A DNA stretch of 64,000 nucleotides from Chamaecrista fasciculata (GCA_003254925.1 QANZ01021267.1:116896-180895); one strand, 5' to 3'. Counted from the first letter of the stretch, positions 35,966 to 50,900 are shown. The notes: generated by a model from the sequence alone, not told the origin. A program made the numbers and translations.

Positions 35966-38900
35966 TCATCTGCTGCTAGGAGTAGAAGCCTGAACTGCTT
36001 GGGCAATACACTTACAAAGCCTCATTATTCTTGAATGCCCCACTCTCTCATTTTTAGCTGCACTTGTTATATCAGCTTCAAGCGACACAGGCAGAGACTT
36101 TTGTTCCCCACCAACAAGCTGATACATATGAGAAGGAAGGATCTCTAAAGGATAGACCCCACTGCTCGAAAATCATTTGCAAAATCAGTAAGCGTGTCAA
36201 TTATACATATAACCACAAAGGAAGCTTATCTAGGGCAGAGAAAAAATCACAATTGATCACATCACATACACACCCATGATGAGCATGGACTCGATAAGGC
36301 AATCACAGTAATTCTAAATGAATATTGATCATCCCAAACAACACTTGCCCTCCCAAATATCATCAGCTCAATAAGAAACAAATATTTAGAAGGAAAGAGC
36401 AATATGAGGAATCCCGCAGTTAAGAATAGAAGAAGGCATTTGATTAATAAGAAAAAAGCTATGGAGCCCAAAATGGTTTAGGAGTATCAACACAGGAAGA
36501 TTGATGAACAATGTTATGCTCACATGATTTGAAGAATATTCTTTAGTATTATCACTCTGTAAAGTTTGTGTAAAAACATTGAAATGAGTTTTAATTTCAT
36601 AATAGAAGGTGCAAAAGTGAGTAAAAAACTCATAACGATTTTCATTGAAATATAACCAAGTAACACAAAAGTAATATCAACAAAAGTAACAATATTTGAA
36701 ATCTGGCTTAGAAACAACAAACAAAGGACCCCAAACATTAAAATGGACTACCTCATATGGGGTGGCAGCCCACTTAGCTTATTAATCCTAGACGCAAACA
36801 ACAGACGATGATGTTTGGTAAACTGACATGACTCACAATCCACATCAGATAAGTGACTAAAATGAGGAAGCAGTTTACTGAGAGAAGAAAGGGAAGGATG
36901 ACCCTGTAAGTGTATATAGTCTAAAGTAGTTAGTTAGAACTGATTTTCTGTTATTTCAGTTACTGTCCTTAGGCTAATACATTAGCTTAGTTATTCAGCT
37001 ATGTGATAGTCTATAAATACACTACTGTAATTCATTTCCAATATATATAAAAAAAAACCTTCTCTAAAACACTTATATGGTATCAGAGCATATCGCTCTT
37101 TAGGGACAAATCAAAACGCTCGTTTAGGCGTAAATAGTAAAAAACTCAGACACGTTTGATATCAAGAAATGATCGCAACCCAGAAGAGTTCGCGATTCTG
37201 ATACGTTCGTGACCCAGAAGTGATCGTCATCAAGAAACATCAAGAAACATCAAGAAACGTTCGCAACAGCTCAGAAGAGTTCGTGATACAGATTCGTTCG
37301 CAACCCAGAGGTGTTTGCGATTCAGATACGCTAGCAGCTCAGAAGTGTACGTGATATAGATTCGTTTGCAATCCCAGAAGTGGTTCGCGATTCAGACACG
37401 TTTGTAATGGCCGATTCAAGCGCTCGTCAGTCCGAAGCAGCTACGAATGGAGGCCACCGGCCAGCGCCACCTCGTCCGGCGACAACAAATGCGCCGGCGA
37501 CAGTGAATGCAGCGGCAACCAATGTTTTTGTTCCTCATTCTTTTTCTCATCCAATTCTCTAGAAGCTGGAAGCAACCAACTTCTTGAATTGGCGTCGTCA
37601 GGTTCTTGCTGCAGTCAGAGGGTATCGTTTGCAGAAATATTTGTTGGGATCCTATGTTATATCGGTCTGTTGTGGGTGCTCTACAATATGTGACATTAAC
37701 TCGGCCTGAAATAGCTTTCTCTGTGAACAAAGTTTGTCAATTCATGAAGTGTCCTAAGGATGATCATTGGAAAGCTGTCAAAAGGATTTTATCAGTGGTA
37801 GCTTTTTGTGACTCGGATTGGGCTTCTGATGTTGATGATAGGAAGTCTACTTCGGGGTTTTGTGTGTTTCTAGGGAAAAATCCGATTACTTGGTCTTCTA
37901 AGAAGCTACAAACAGTTTCCAGATCTAGTACAGAGGCAGAATTCAGGAGCTTAGCTACAATAGTTACTGAGATTTTGTGGCTGCAATCTTTGTTTCAAGA
38001 GCTTCATCTACAATTTACAGCAACACCAGTTGTGCACTGTGACAACCTAAGTGCAGTTTTACTAGCTGCAAATCCAGTTTTGCATTCTAAAACTAAGCAT
38101 ATGGAGATTGATCTCTATTTTGTTCGAGAGCTTGTGATGAAGAAGAAGTTACGGGTGCAGCATCTACTAGCCACTGCACAAGTTGCTGATATCTTGACTA
38201 AGTCTATTTCTAGCACTATGTTTCTAGTTTTTAGGGGCAAACTTTAGGTTGTACAACTCCCTACAGTTTGAGGGGGATGTAAGTGTATATAGTCTAAAGT
38301 AGTTAGTTAGAAATGATTTTCTGTTATTTCAGTTACTGTGCTTAGGCTAATACATTAGCTTAGTTATTCAGCTATGTGATAGTCTATAAATAAACTACTT
38401 TTTGGGAATTAAAGTTAAACACACAGCAGAGGGTGATTTGCATTTGAGTCAAGTTAAATATATCAAAGATTTGTTGTTGAAGGCAAAAATGGGTGAACCT
38501 AAGCCTATGCATACTCCTATGGTTGCTGGGCAGAAGTTAAGTAAAGTGGGCAGCTCTAATTTTGAAGATCCTATGTTATATCGGTCTGTTGTGGGTGCTC
38601 TACAATATGTGACATTAACTCGGCCTGAAATAGCTTTCTCTGTGAACAAAGTTTGTCAATTCATGAAGTGTCCTAAGGATGATCATTGGAAAGCTGTCAA
38701 AAGGATTTTGAGGTATCTAGCTGGAACAATTTCCTATGGTTTACTTCTCAGGAAATCAGATTCTTTATCAGTGGTAGTTTTTTGTGACTCGGATTGGGCT
38801 TCTGATGTTTATGATAGGAAGTCTACTTCGGGGTTTTGTGTGTTTCTAGGGAAAAATCCGATTACTTGGTCTTCTAAGAAGCTACAAACAGTTTCCAGAT

Positions 38901-41900
38901 CTAATACAGAGGCAGAATTCAAGAGCTTAACTACAACAGTTACTGAGATTTTGTGGCTGCAATCTTTGTTTCAAGAGCTTCATCTACAATTTACAGCAAC
39001 ACCAGTTGTGCACTGTGACAACCTAAGTGCAGTTTTACTAGCTGCAAATCCAGTTTTGCATTCTAAAACTAAGCATATGGAGATTGATCTCTATTTTGTT
39101 CGAGAGCTTGTGATGAAGAAGAAGTTACGGGTGCAGCATCTACTAGCCACTGCACAAGTTGCTGATATCTTGACTAAGTCTATTTCTAGCACTATGTTTC
39201 TAGTTTTTAGGGGCAAACTTTAGGTTGTACAACTCCCTACAGTTTGAGGGGGATGTAAGTGTATATAGTCTAAAGTAGTTAGTTAGAAATGATTTTCTGT
39301 TATTTCAGTTACTGTGCTTAGGCTAATACATTAGCTTAGTTATTCAGCTATGTGATAGTCTATAAATAAACTACTGTAATTCATTTCCAATATATGAAAA
39401 ATATACCTTCTCTAAAACACTTATAGACCCAAACGACAATGCACCTCAAAAGAGGAGAGAATACTTGAACAGCAACAGTTTGTAGCACTTGCAATTCCAA
39501 AACATACAAACCACCAAACTCATGTCCTCTACCAACAATTCATTTCGTCGAAAGATCCTAAAATAGGCAATAATCAAGAGAAAAATGAAATGACACAATA
39601 TAAAGCGCGCTGAAAGCAAATTGAATGAAAAATTAGGTGAAAATGTAACACTAAAGACATGGAGAGAGTTGGGATAAGAGTGAAAGTTCCAGAACAGAAG
39701 ACACAAGAGGATCCATCTGCCAATAAAACATGAGAAGCAAATGTATAAGGTTGAGAGCTGGAGAAGAGGTCTCGATTACTTGTCATGTGATCCATAGCTC
39801 ATCAATCAATAATCTAAATAAAGGATGATGAAAGCAAGCATTTAGTGGACTTGTTCGATTTAGCAATAGTTGTAATATGAGAGGAAGTCAAAGAGTTTAC
39901 TAACTCCCAATACCGGATGAATTGTGCATATTCATTGCCAAAAAAAACGAATACTCTTATCAGCCACTAAAAGTGGGGTAAGCACGCTTGTCGTGGGGTC
40001 TGAGGTCGCGGTTTCGAACCAGCCTCTTTGCAAAAAAGCAGGGGTAAGGCAGCTAGTATATTCCCTTCCCCAGCACCCCCACCAAGTGGAGACTCCAACT
40101 GGGTTGGCCCTTACTCTTATCAGCCACTGAAACAGTCTTCAGAACAAAGAAGACTACAAATGAGACTAACAAGTCTTCACAAAAAGCAAAGAAATAGGCA
40201 AAGAGTGTCTTCAACCAACATCAACGAAGACCAAAGTAACAAGGCAACCTCCAAATGAAGCAAAAATTACAAAAATGTTGCCAAACCCAATCTTGAAACT
40301 ATTGAACATCAACCAAAATACCAAGAGCTATAAATCGTGAGCCACCAAATGAACTAACCTATACCGAACACAAAAACACCACCACGAATGGAAAAGTTGT
40401 TCCGTCATCAAGAAGGTAGCATGTGGCAAGCGTGAAATCTTTAGGAGGTGCCTAACGCTAACCTACAGCACTCTAGACTGCCAAAAATGAGTACGCATCA
40501 ATCGACACCCTCTGAAGCCTCCCCTGTCGGCACTGACGATAACAGATGACCAAAATGTTTAGGCCTTAACATGTAACAACATGCTACACTCCAAACACTA
40601 TTGTGAAGCGTGAAATAACAAGAACAAGAGAAACAACCCTAAGGCTCCAGTACCATGTAAAACTCGGAGATAAAATATGAATTTACTCTTAACACTATTC
40701 ACAAGACAACATACGAATTTATACAGGAATATGAGAACCTATGAGTCATACCCTAGTCATCCCTAATCAACATTAATAGCTTGGGTCATACTCTAATCAG
40801 CTCTAGTATACATTAACTGTATACAACTCATAACATGTTTAAAGTAAAGGCAATGAAATAGGTAATAAGTTTAGCTGGAAGATGTAGAAAATGTATTCGA
40901 CTAAGTAAACAAGGATCAACTTAAACAAAAGGCCGAAGTTCAAAATGCTTTAAAAAGGGACCTTACCATTTCAAGCACGTCATATCAAGAATCACTTTGA
41001 AATTCCTCATGGTATTGAAGTCAATGAAGGAAAAGAGCAAATTAAGTTGGCCAGCTGCAATTTCAGCAAACATTACAATGAAACTCCTGATTTTGTATTT
41101 ACAAAGTAGGTCAATTCAAGTCAATACCATAATCAATCAAATTTGCAATAGTAGATGGACAATCATAAGTTGCAAAATCATAAATTCACAAGTGTTGTAT
41201 GCATGTACTCTATTTAATACGTGTTAATAGAATATCAAACACTAATGCAGCTCCTTTTTAGGAGATTTCATTTCCGTAACTTGCACTACTGTTTGGGTTG
41301 CCTAATCTGATTCGTATGACAACAATAGATCATACAAGATCTTAAGAACTTGAACTCTCCTAGTTCAATAAACCAATGGGGAATGCTAGTGTCAATCATA
41401 GAAATATTTGCATCTGTGCAAATTTACCAAGTTCTTGAAGAAGAAAAAATCTCTTAAATTAAGCAATACAATTTTTAATAATTTAGTTTATAAAATATCA
41501 ATTTCATATTATTTAATTTGTTACATATCTGATGACATTACACCCCAAAAAAAATAATAATACAAAGTATAATATTTTCCTAGAATGTGAATTTGATTCC
41601 GTGAAGTTCTAATTCTAATAATATTCCAGACAAAAATATAAATAAAAGGACCACAATTAATTACTCAACAACCATGACAACTTATGCCGATAATATATAT
41701 TGGTATCAAGGTAAAGTGTTATGGAAAGTACATAATTAGGGTAATTATGGATTGTACATAATTCGGTAGTCAATTGTAATCAATTAGTCTAATTTCTAGG
41801 GATTAAAGATTATAGCTAATATCAAGGGATTATCATCCCTAATATAGAGACATCTTGTATAAAAAGGACCTCTGAATTCAATAATAATCATCAAATATTT

Positions 41901-44900
41901 TCATAATACTTTCTCTGAGTATTAGAGCTATTGTGAGGAGTGTTCTTCATTGTGCGTTCTGGCCAATGCAGAGTATTGCACATTTAGAGTTTTGGTTGGT
42001 CCACTTTTGAAAGTGGTTGTTTGTGTCACCGTAGGTCAGGGGAGGGGCAGAGCAGTCTGATTGGTGGTTCCCTGGAGTTTGGTGGTCATTGGTGCAGCAT
42101 GGTGCAACACATGAGTCTCACACACCGTGTTTGCAGATTTTGTTTACGAAGAGTGTGAAAGCCACGTGCCTACTTCACGACATCAGAACTTCACAGTTGC
42201 ATCGTTGTTCGTCTTCTTGGACCTCGTAACTCGTTTGTGGTGGTGGTTGGTCGTTTCGGGACTCGGTCAGAGATCTCTTGTTTGTTTGAGGCTCTTGTCC
42301 GTTTGGTTCTCTGGTTTGTTTAGAGCTTTCAGTTTCATCTTCTCTGTGTGGAATTTTCTAGTGGGTTCAACATGATGAAAAAAGAAAAACATGTTTTGGT
42401 CAATGGTGTGGTTCCTGTGAGTTCAAGAATCACATATCACAAGCTCACAACTTGGACTTATTTTGAGTGGGTGAAGACCATTCGTCATTATCTGATGAGC
42501 ATTAAGAAGGATGATCATCTTACTCAAAATCCTACAACTGACGACACGAGACAAGTTTGGCTTCAGGATGATTCGAAACTATGTTTACATATTCGGAACT
42601 CCATCAGCACTAATGTTATTGGTACTTATAATGTGTGAAAATCATTTTATCATCCTGAAAAAAAAAAAAAAAAAGAAGATAAGTTTGTTACTACTTATTT
42701 CTTGGATTTCAAAGACTTATGAAGAGTTGAATGATTTATTGCCTTTATCTATTGACATAAAGGTACATATGGCACAGCAGGAGAAGATGGCAATCGTGAG
42801 ATCTCTAGTTTCCCTCCAAAATTTAAAACAGTTAAATCTCAAATCTTGTCTAGTACTAACATTACTTCTCTTCGAGAAACGTTCACTCGAGTTCTTCATA
42901 CCGACAGTGAACAACCACAACCTGTTAATAATGTCAGTGCCCTTGTTGGTCAAAGTGAGCAAGGTTGCTCAAATTATCATGGTGGTCAAGAGGTAGGGGG
43001 AGCTCGTGGATCAAGCGATCAAAGGCTATTATTGCCACAAACCACGGCACACAAAACGCAATTGCAAGAAACTCTTGAATAAACATCAATCCCAATCTGC
43101 TAATATTGTTGTAGCTACACCCTCACTTGATAAGGTTTTAACAGTGACAGTTGAACCACATGCTTCTATTATGGCTCTAGTAGAATTAGGTTGGTATCGG
43201 AGCCATTATTTAGTTGAAGAAAGACATTCTCAAGTGATGACAAAGACGGATGAAACAACCAACAATGAGTGTCAAAAGGAGTAAGAACACTTGAACATGA
43301 AATACTTCTAGGAAACTCAAGATCTAGCACGTATAGTCCTCCAAACTCACGTCTTCTACCAATAATTTTCTTTGTCGTAAGATCCCGAAATAAACAATGA
43401 TGAGGGAAGAATGAGAAACCATGATTTTGGGCACGAGTGAGTTTACTAACTGATATGAGGTTGAAAGAAAAATTTGGTAAACTCAACATAGAGGACAATG
43501 GTAAAGAAGAGGTGGGAGTCACAGTTCCAGAACAAAAGACAGAAGAAGTAGAACCGTCTACTAAAGTAACATGGGAGGTAGTGGCATAATGCACAAAAGT
43601 GGAAGAGTTTTGGATTAACTATCATATGATCATTGGCTGTCGAAGTGGGTATTTGCTGTCGAAGTTAATCCACATGGTTATGTGGCTCGTCTAAAAGCCC
43701 GCCTATTTGGAAAAAGGATATGCTCAAACATTGGGTTGATTACTCTGATACTTTCTCTCCAGTTGTCAAACTAACTTTTGTTCGATTGTTCATTTCTATG
43801 ACAGCATCTACCATTGGCCTTTACACCCATTAGATATAAAAAAAAATGTCTTTCTTCATGTTGATCTTCAGGAGGAGGTATATATGGAGCAACTACTTGA
43901 GTTTGTTGCTCAGGGAGAGCGTGTGAAGCTTTGCTCCCTGAACAAATCACTATATGGTTTGAAGCAGAGTCCACGGGCTTGGTTTGGTAGATTTAGTGAG
44001 GCAGTTATAAAATACGGGTTAACCAAAAGCAAATGTGATCATTCTGTCTTTTATAGATAAACAGAGTTGCATATGTGGATGATATTATATCTATTGGCAA
44101 TGATGATTCAGGTATTTCATCCCTCAAATCCTTCTTGTAGTCCAAGTTCCAAATGAAGGATTTGAGGCCTTTGAAGTATTTCTTAGGGATAGAAATTGCA
44201 AGGAGCAAGAAGGATATTTTCTTATCCCAAAGGAAATATGTCCTTGATTTACTAGTTGAGACTGGGAAGTTGGGAGCTCAGCCATGCAGTGAACCAATGG
44301 CTCCAGGATCAAAACTTTGGAAGGATGATGGCAAACCATTTGGGGATTATGGAAAGTACAGGAGATTGGTTGGTAAGTTGAACTATCTCACAGTGAACCG
44401 TCTAGAGATTGCTTACTTAGTAAGCATAGTTAGTCAGATTATGTCTTCACTAGTAGTCAAACATTGGGCAGCTTTGGAACAAATTCTTTGTTATTCGAAA
44501 GGAGCTACAAGATGTGGTCTGCTATATAGCAACAATGAGCATACAAATATAGAATGTTCTTCTGATGTAGATTAGGCAGGGTCCAAAGCAGATAGGAGAT
44601 CTACCACAGGGTACCGTGTCTTTGTAGGAGGGAATCTTATTTCATGGAAAAGCAAGAAACAAAATGTTGTCTCTCGTTCTAGTGTATAAATCTTAATACA
44701 AGGCTATGACACAAACAGTTAGTGAAGTTGTGTGGATACATCAACTAGTAAGAGAAGTGGGTTTGAAGGTTTCTTTGCCTGCTAAATTTTGGTGTGATAA
44801 CAAGGATGCCATTCACATTGCTTCAAACCTCGTCTTTTATGAACGAACTAAACATATTGAAATCAATTGTCACTTTTTTCTTGAGAAGATTGAACTAAAG

Positions 44901-47900
44901 CCTAGTCAAGACAGCAGAGCAAATCGGAGACATCTTCACAAAAGCCTTGAGTGGTACAGGGGTTGAATATGTTTGTAACGAGGGGGAGTGTTATGGAATG
45001 TACATAATTAGGGTAATTACGGGTTATACATAACTAGGTAATCAATTGTTATCAATTAGTCTGATTTCTAGGGATTAGAGATTATAGCTAATATCAAGGG
45101 ATTATCATCATCCTTAATACAAAGTCATCTACTTGTATAAATAGGACCTCTAAATTCAGTAATAATCATCAAATATTTTCAGAGTACTTTCTCTAATTAC
45201 ATAAAGAAAATATAAAAGCCAACATACAAAGAAATATAACTTTGCTATCATTCATAAACTTGTAATCATTTACAAATTTATTGTCTTCAACTTAGGAGTC
45301 TTTAGTTTTAGCACATAGAGCCTGTGTCTATTCTGTAATTTCATTAATGAAGCCTTATATTGGGAATTAGGCATGTGATGACAACCTTTTTAGTTTTGTT
45401 AACCCTATACATCGTCAATCAGATTCTCACTAACCTTGGAAAGACAGAGATACGATGACACTTGAATTGGCAGTATATAATTTTTTTTTTGGCCTGATTG
45501 AATTGGCAGTATATCATTTATAAATAAAATGCAAAAATACTAGCTGAAAGATTCACTTAGATTTTTTGCATCTGATAGGCCTCCGATGAGGTTCACTTAT
45601 AAAAGAAGGAAAGAAACTAATGGGCCAAGCGCTGTTAACCCAGATTTGGGACAAGGGCCTAATGAACAGAGAGAAGATGATGCCCAGCAGAGAGAGAATG
45701 ATGTGTTCAACAAAGGTGACCTGTCATAACCATTTTGGTACATGTTTGTGAGTGGGGGCGACCTAGTGGTATTTGCGTAGGCGTGCTGTATGTTTTCAGA
45801 ACGGAATGGTTTAGCTTAATGTGGGAGAGTCATGGCCTCTCAAATGCCATGGTTTATGTTTTGAGTGTTTTCCTTTCCTCTGTACTAATACTCCTCCTAT
45901 CTGTTTAAGGGGAATTTCCTTGTTTATATTGGCAAATAATACTAAATAAGTAAATATATAGAGGGTTCTACCAGCATCCATCTCCATGAAGGTGAAATTG
46001 TTAGACTAAAAGAGATTCTGAATTGAAAATTTGTAGTTAAAGATTAAAGATCCTAGAGGTACTTTCTTGTTATGGAGGTTGCAAAAAGAACCCAGGGTAT
46101 CAACATGTCTCAAAGGAAAAATACCCTGATTTACTGAAAGAAATAGGCATTTTAGGCGTTAAACCAGCTGACAGTCCCACAAATCCCTACAACAAAATTG
46201 GGTCTAAGGAGGATTCTTAAGCTGTTGACACAGGGACATATCATAGGTTTGCCAGTAAGTTAATTTATATGGCTCATGAGTTTTGATGTAAGCTTAGCTA
46301 GTCTGTTCATGCACAATCACACTGAAGAACATCAAGATGCAATCAATATGATGAGACTCAATTGAGACATTGTAGAACCCTCCCTGAAATGCTAGTTATT
46401 GAAGGGGGAGAAATGAGACAAGAATGTACTTCACCAAGTGTCTCATTCTACTCAATATGGGGACATAGGCATCCCATACTACCAAGAATTCAACTGAAAG
46501 AAAGCCAACATCTAGAAATTGCACAAAACTGTGGGGAAACTTAGCTCCATGGAGGAGCACGAAGAAAAATGTGGTTGCGCAGAATAGTGCAGAAGCAAAA
46601 CTTAGGTCCTTTGGCTTATGGAATTTGTAAAGGAATGTGATTGAAGAAACTACTTGATGAGTTAAAATTATCTTCAACTACTCTTGTATTGTTAAGGAGG
46701 GACAAACGGGTTGCAAGATAAATGGCAGACTCATGGTCCTTGTGAATCATGACACGTGACTAAACATGTAAAAAACTGGAAATTTGTCACCCCTTTATTA
46801 AGGAGATGCTGGATCAAGGGGCCACCACAAGACAACAAGCAGTTGACATTTGGACAAAGGCAATCCCCAGATTTAGTTCATTTCTCTTGTATCAGCCCGC
46901 TGGCAATGTTCAAAATCCATTCACTGGTAAGAGGAAGAGTGAATTGCGTATTATATTTATGGTGTAAATGCTTTTATCTATTATTGTTTTATTAAATTAA
47001 TTAGGTAATGAATTACAGGGATATTCTTTGCATATTTTTTTAGTAATTTTACGCTGTAATTCTCCAGGATTTAGTAATGTGTATTATAGGATACAAAATG
47101 ATTTATTTTTTTCCCTTGTCTATAAGGCTATTATACCGATTCCTTTACTGAATCTAATCATCTGGTTGTGGCCACAAGGACTCTATTCAGGCTGATTTTC
47201 CAATAGGACCAATACCTTCACCGGATCAGTGCAACATATCTCAAGGAACGATATGATACTTATGAGGAGATTTCAAGGCTGCCATATGACTTTTGATCTC
47301 CAAATAAAAGAGGGCCAATGGTCACACGTTAAAGCTTGGCAAAACATGTCTCAGTTGTCATGCTAAGGTTTGTAGTTCACATGTCGCAGATTTTCTTGTC
47401 TTATCTGAAAGAACATGCAAGACCTTTGCATTTGACCACGCAGAGAATTGGTTACATTCATCTACTTTCTAGGAACCTTCAACTTGGAACTTCAAAATCA
47501 ATATATTTCACTCACAGATGCAGTAAGCAGGAGCATCCTTTGTCAAGTTATAGCTTTAGTTTCTTCTTTTATGTTTTTATTAGAGTTAGTCATTTTTTTC
47601 TCACTTTGTATACTGTTTGCTAATTCAAAAAAAAAAAAAAAAGTATCCCATATTTAAATATCCTAGTTTCCGTGGCTTCTCTTCCCCCCCACCAACAAAA
47701 AGCCTTCTGCCTCTTCAATTTTTTTCCCCTATATCTATGTTCCTTAGTGGAGAACCACTTCACTTTCTATTTAAAAAAATGGTAGTAAGATATAATTTAC
47801 AACAAGAAAAAAAGGCAAAGACCACATAAAAAATAAGACTCGTCATTAATAAAAGCAAGTCCAAAGTGGTAGCAATTTCTAATCAAATACTGTACGAAAA

Positions 47901-50900
47901 TTCTGTTTGTGATTGAGCACCTAACTAAAATGCTCACATAATGACATTGAAAGAATAGAGAAAAAAATTGTCACCTGATTGAGAATAGAATTTTGCTTGG
48001 ACCAAATTTCTAATCTCTATCCGAGCTAACTGAACCTCCTCAATCACTTCTAGCAAATTACTCAGAAATGAACTTGCTATCTGCATAAATATCAGCATCA
48101 TCAAAATATTGGAATAGTTAGCGTTCAGTCACATGCTATTCATTAACATCTCAAAATTTTAGGCAATAAAGAGGAAGATTGCCCAAGAGAAAATAGAGAA
48201 AGGAAAAGAAAAGAAATCAATAGAAAAGACTGCAGAAAATTGGGCAGTAGAACTGTGTAAGTTTTGGTGAGCAAGGATCCTAGGAAACCAAGAACTATGA
48301 TCTCTAAGATTTTCATTGGAATAACTGGTATAAACACAGGAGAAAGTAGCACTCAATAAGATTAATGCTAATTAGACGCTGCAATATTGTAGACTAACTA
48401 CGCTTCACTCTTAATTTGTTAATGTGTTGCTCTCTGTGAAGCATGAAATACCTATATCTGGTGTGTCACAGCATTAGACATGGACACTGCCATAACACCC
48501 TGACAATGCCAATACGTACATATCAGACTACAAATTTTTTGTTCATCCCAAACACAAATTTGGTCACTAACTCACTATTGGCCAAAAAAAATGGGAAAGG
48601 GACTTGTTAGAAGTCAATATTTATTTACTGGTTTTAGTTGGTAAGCATTGGATATCAATTAGGATCCTTAAAGTTTAGGGATTGATTATTTTTATATTAT
48701 TTTATGCTAGGCGAGGGAACAAATATGTTGGAGTAGGTAAAGATAAAGACATGGCTGTGGTAAAGATAGGATATGTTTGTGATATGTTTGTACTTTTTCC
48801 TCTTATATATAGAGGGTTTCTTATATAATGGAAATATGATAACAACTTAAAAGATATTCATTCTCTAAAATTCAACAGGGCTCAATGAATGAAAAGATTA
48901 AAAAATTAGGACTTGATTATAAAGCAAGGTAAGCAAGCAAAAATAATGTAAATTGGCAGAACTATAAGGTAGCTAAAAAAGACATTAGGAACATTGTGGC
49001 TGACGCAAGAAATAGAGCTTATGAAGGATTATACCAATCTTTAGGAACCAAAGATGGGGATGCTCAGGGTTGAGAGAGAACGACAAGAGACATTGATTAT
49101 TATCTAGTGAAATATGTAGAATGAGAGAGTAGAATGTGAGAAAAAGCAAAAAATTTTCTTGATTATTATATATTTCTGAATATCATAGGGTATTTGTGGA
49201 AGAGGAGATAGGCTACTCTACGAAATACAATTGATACTAAAATCTCCAACAATCTTTAGGGTCAACAAAAACCTCTGTCAGTGTTATCTCAAATTGTCAC
49301 CTTAAATAGTGATCTCAAAACATCCAAGAACCTCAATGTCTAGTGGACTTTGAAGTGGTGTCCCATAAAGTGTCAAAAACCTCTTAAAGCTGATAACACC
49401 AAAATCGGTGACCCAAAGCGAGTTCGACGAAGGTCGTGACTCCACAACACACATGGCTCCTCATAAAGGAGACACCAAAGGAGATCTAACATTATGAATG
49501 ACTTGTAAAGGAGACCTCAAAAATTTAGAGCAATAACAAAAGGAGATAAAACTCAACTCGTTCTATAGTTAATTAGGATAGAATTTTATTTTTGACCCTT
49601 AAGTTTAGAGATTGTAATTAATTTGTTTCCTAGAATAGGCTCGTAGCATTTTTATATAAATTCCTTCATTTTCTCTAATATCAATAATACAGAAGTATTT
49701 TACACAATATTTGTCATGGTATCAGATCCTTAGTGCTTTTCTTTTCCGCTGCTGCTGTGTTTTTCCCTTTAATTTTTTGCCAGTTGAGATTGATCGACAT
49801 TTTATTAAAGAAAAAATGGATAGCAGTCTTATATGCACTCTATATGTTTCTTCTAGTGACCAACTCCCAGATGTACTTACCAAGGGATTGTGTACTATCA
49901 GTTTTCAAACTTTAATCAGCAAGCTTGGCATGGAAGATATCCATTCATCAGCTTGACGGGGAGTGTTAGAATATTCTATAATTAATTAGGATTAGAATTT
50001 TATTCTTGACCCTTAAGTTTAGGGATTGTAATTAATCTGTTTCTTAGAATAGGATAGGCTCGTAGCTATTTTGTATAAATTCCTTCCTTTTCTCTAATAT
50101 CAATAGCACGAAAGTATTTTACACAATATTTTTCAGACACAACCATCAATAATGTAAGAAGGACTGGAATGAGCATAAAGCAACCACAAACTTGAGTCAT
50201 CAACAAACTTGAGTGAAAAACCATTTGAGAAGAGGTTGGAATGAAAACCCAACCACAATCTAGAAGAAGATTTGAGAATGAAGAAAACTGAAAAATGACC
50301 ATTGGTCAAAGTAGGCAAACCAACCAGAGATGAAAATCAGCATAGTAAGACACTGAGATGAACATTGGAGACGAAGACGAAGAGGAGGACCCAAGCATCA
50401 AACCACAAAAATACCACCACCAAACATCTTAGACTGAGGTAAAATGTTCAGAAACAAGAACGACAAAACAATAAAGCCCACACACTAAAGACATCAAATG
50501 CGAAACAAATGGCCACCGAAATTCGGGAAATGTCCCGTCGGCGCCCTCTGTCTCTCATCATGTCGACAATGTCATAAGGAGGACAAAGGAACGCAGCGCG
50601 AGGCCTCCACATGCCATAAAACGCAGAAGACAAAAGGGACATGTGAGACTCACGCGCAGCTCCGTTTGCTGCCGAATTCCAAGGAAACACCAGTCGGACG
50701 CTTCTTCCTACATCCCTGCTGGCGGTGTCTGTCACGGATCATCAAAAATAGTGGGCTCTCAATGTGCACTAGTAAACTCAAGGCACTGAACGCAAACACA
50801 GAAAGTGAAGAAAATTTTAGAACTAAATGGGATAAAATTCAACCAACTTCAAATGACTCTGATACCATGTTAAATATATCGTGAAATATGTAGAATGTGA

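Larger units (their letters stand above)
36905..39425 (+). mobile_element. Young, internally rearranged copia with TSD GACCC
   Basis: The 5' LTR (36905-37077) and 3' LTR (39254-39425) differ at only a few bases. They are flanked by GACCC (36900-36904 and 39426-39430). The primer-binding site TGGTATCAGAGC is at 37078-37089. Gag begins ATG at 37408 ([15 protein letters not shown]) but hits TAG at about 37560. It is joined near 37650 directly to the RT-end/RNase H region, so protease, integrase and most of RT are deleted. The tail (RNase H, polypurine tract, LTR) is then present twice. Confidence 0.9.
36290..40835 (-). mobile_element. Decayed minus-strand copia in KNL1 intron 15, split by a younger copia
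   Basis: The 5' LTR (complement 40656-40835) is followed by a degenerate primer site (TGGTACTGGAGCC, 40643-40655), a leader/gag remnant, protease ([17 protein letters not shown], about 39600-39790), pre-integrase, then integrase ([13 protein letters not shown] near 36830, to about 36300). Codons for the GHPS motif are cut at 36904/39426 by the nested element, and reading across rejoins it. A SINE (39969-40112) sits in the gag side. The 3' part is missing. Confidence 0.75.

Noticed and set aside
37606..39223. Two paralogous host genes of 213 and 273 residues
   Set aside because: Both are copia RNase H tails between LTRs of one element.
40000..40020. tRNA gene
   Set aside because: Only a B box in a body with 16-bp target duplications and no tRNA fold; it is a SINE.
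50448..50884. Open frames on both strands near 50.5-50.9 kb
   Set aside because: Leader DNA of a minus-strand copia derivative, ending at its primer-binding site.
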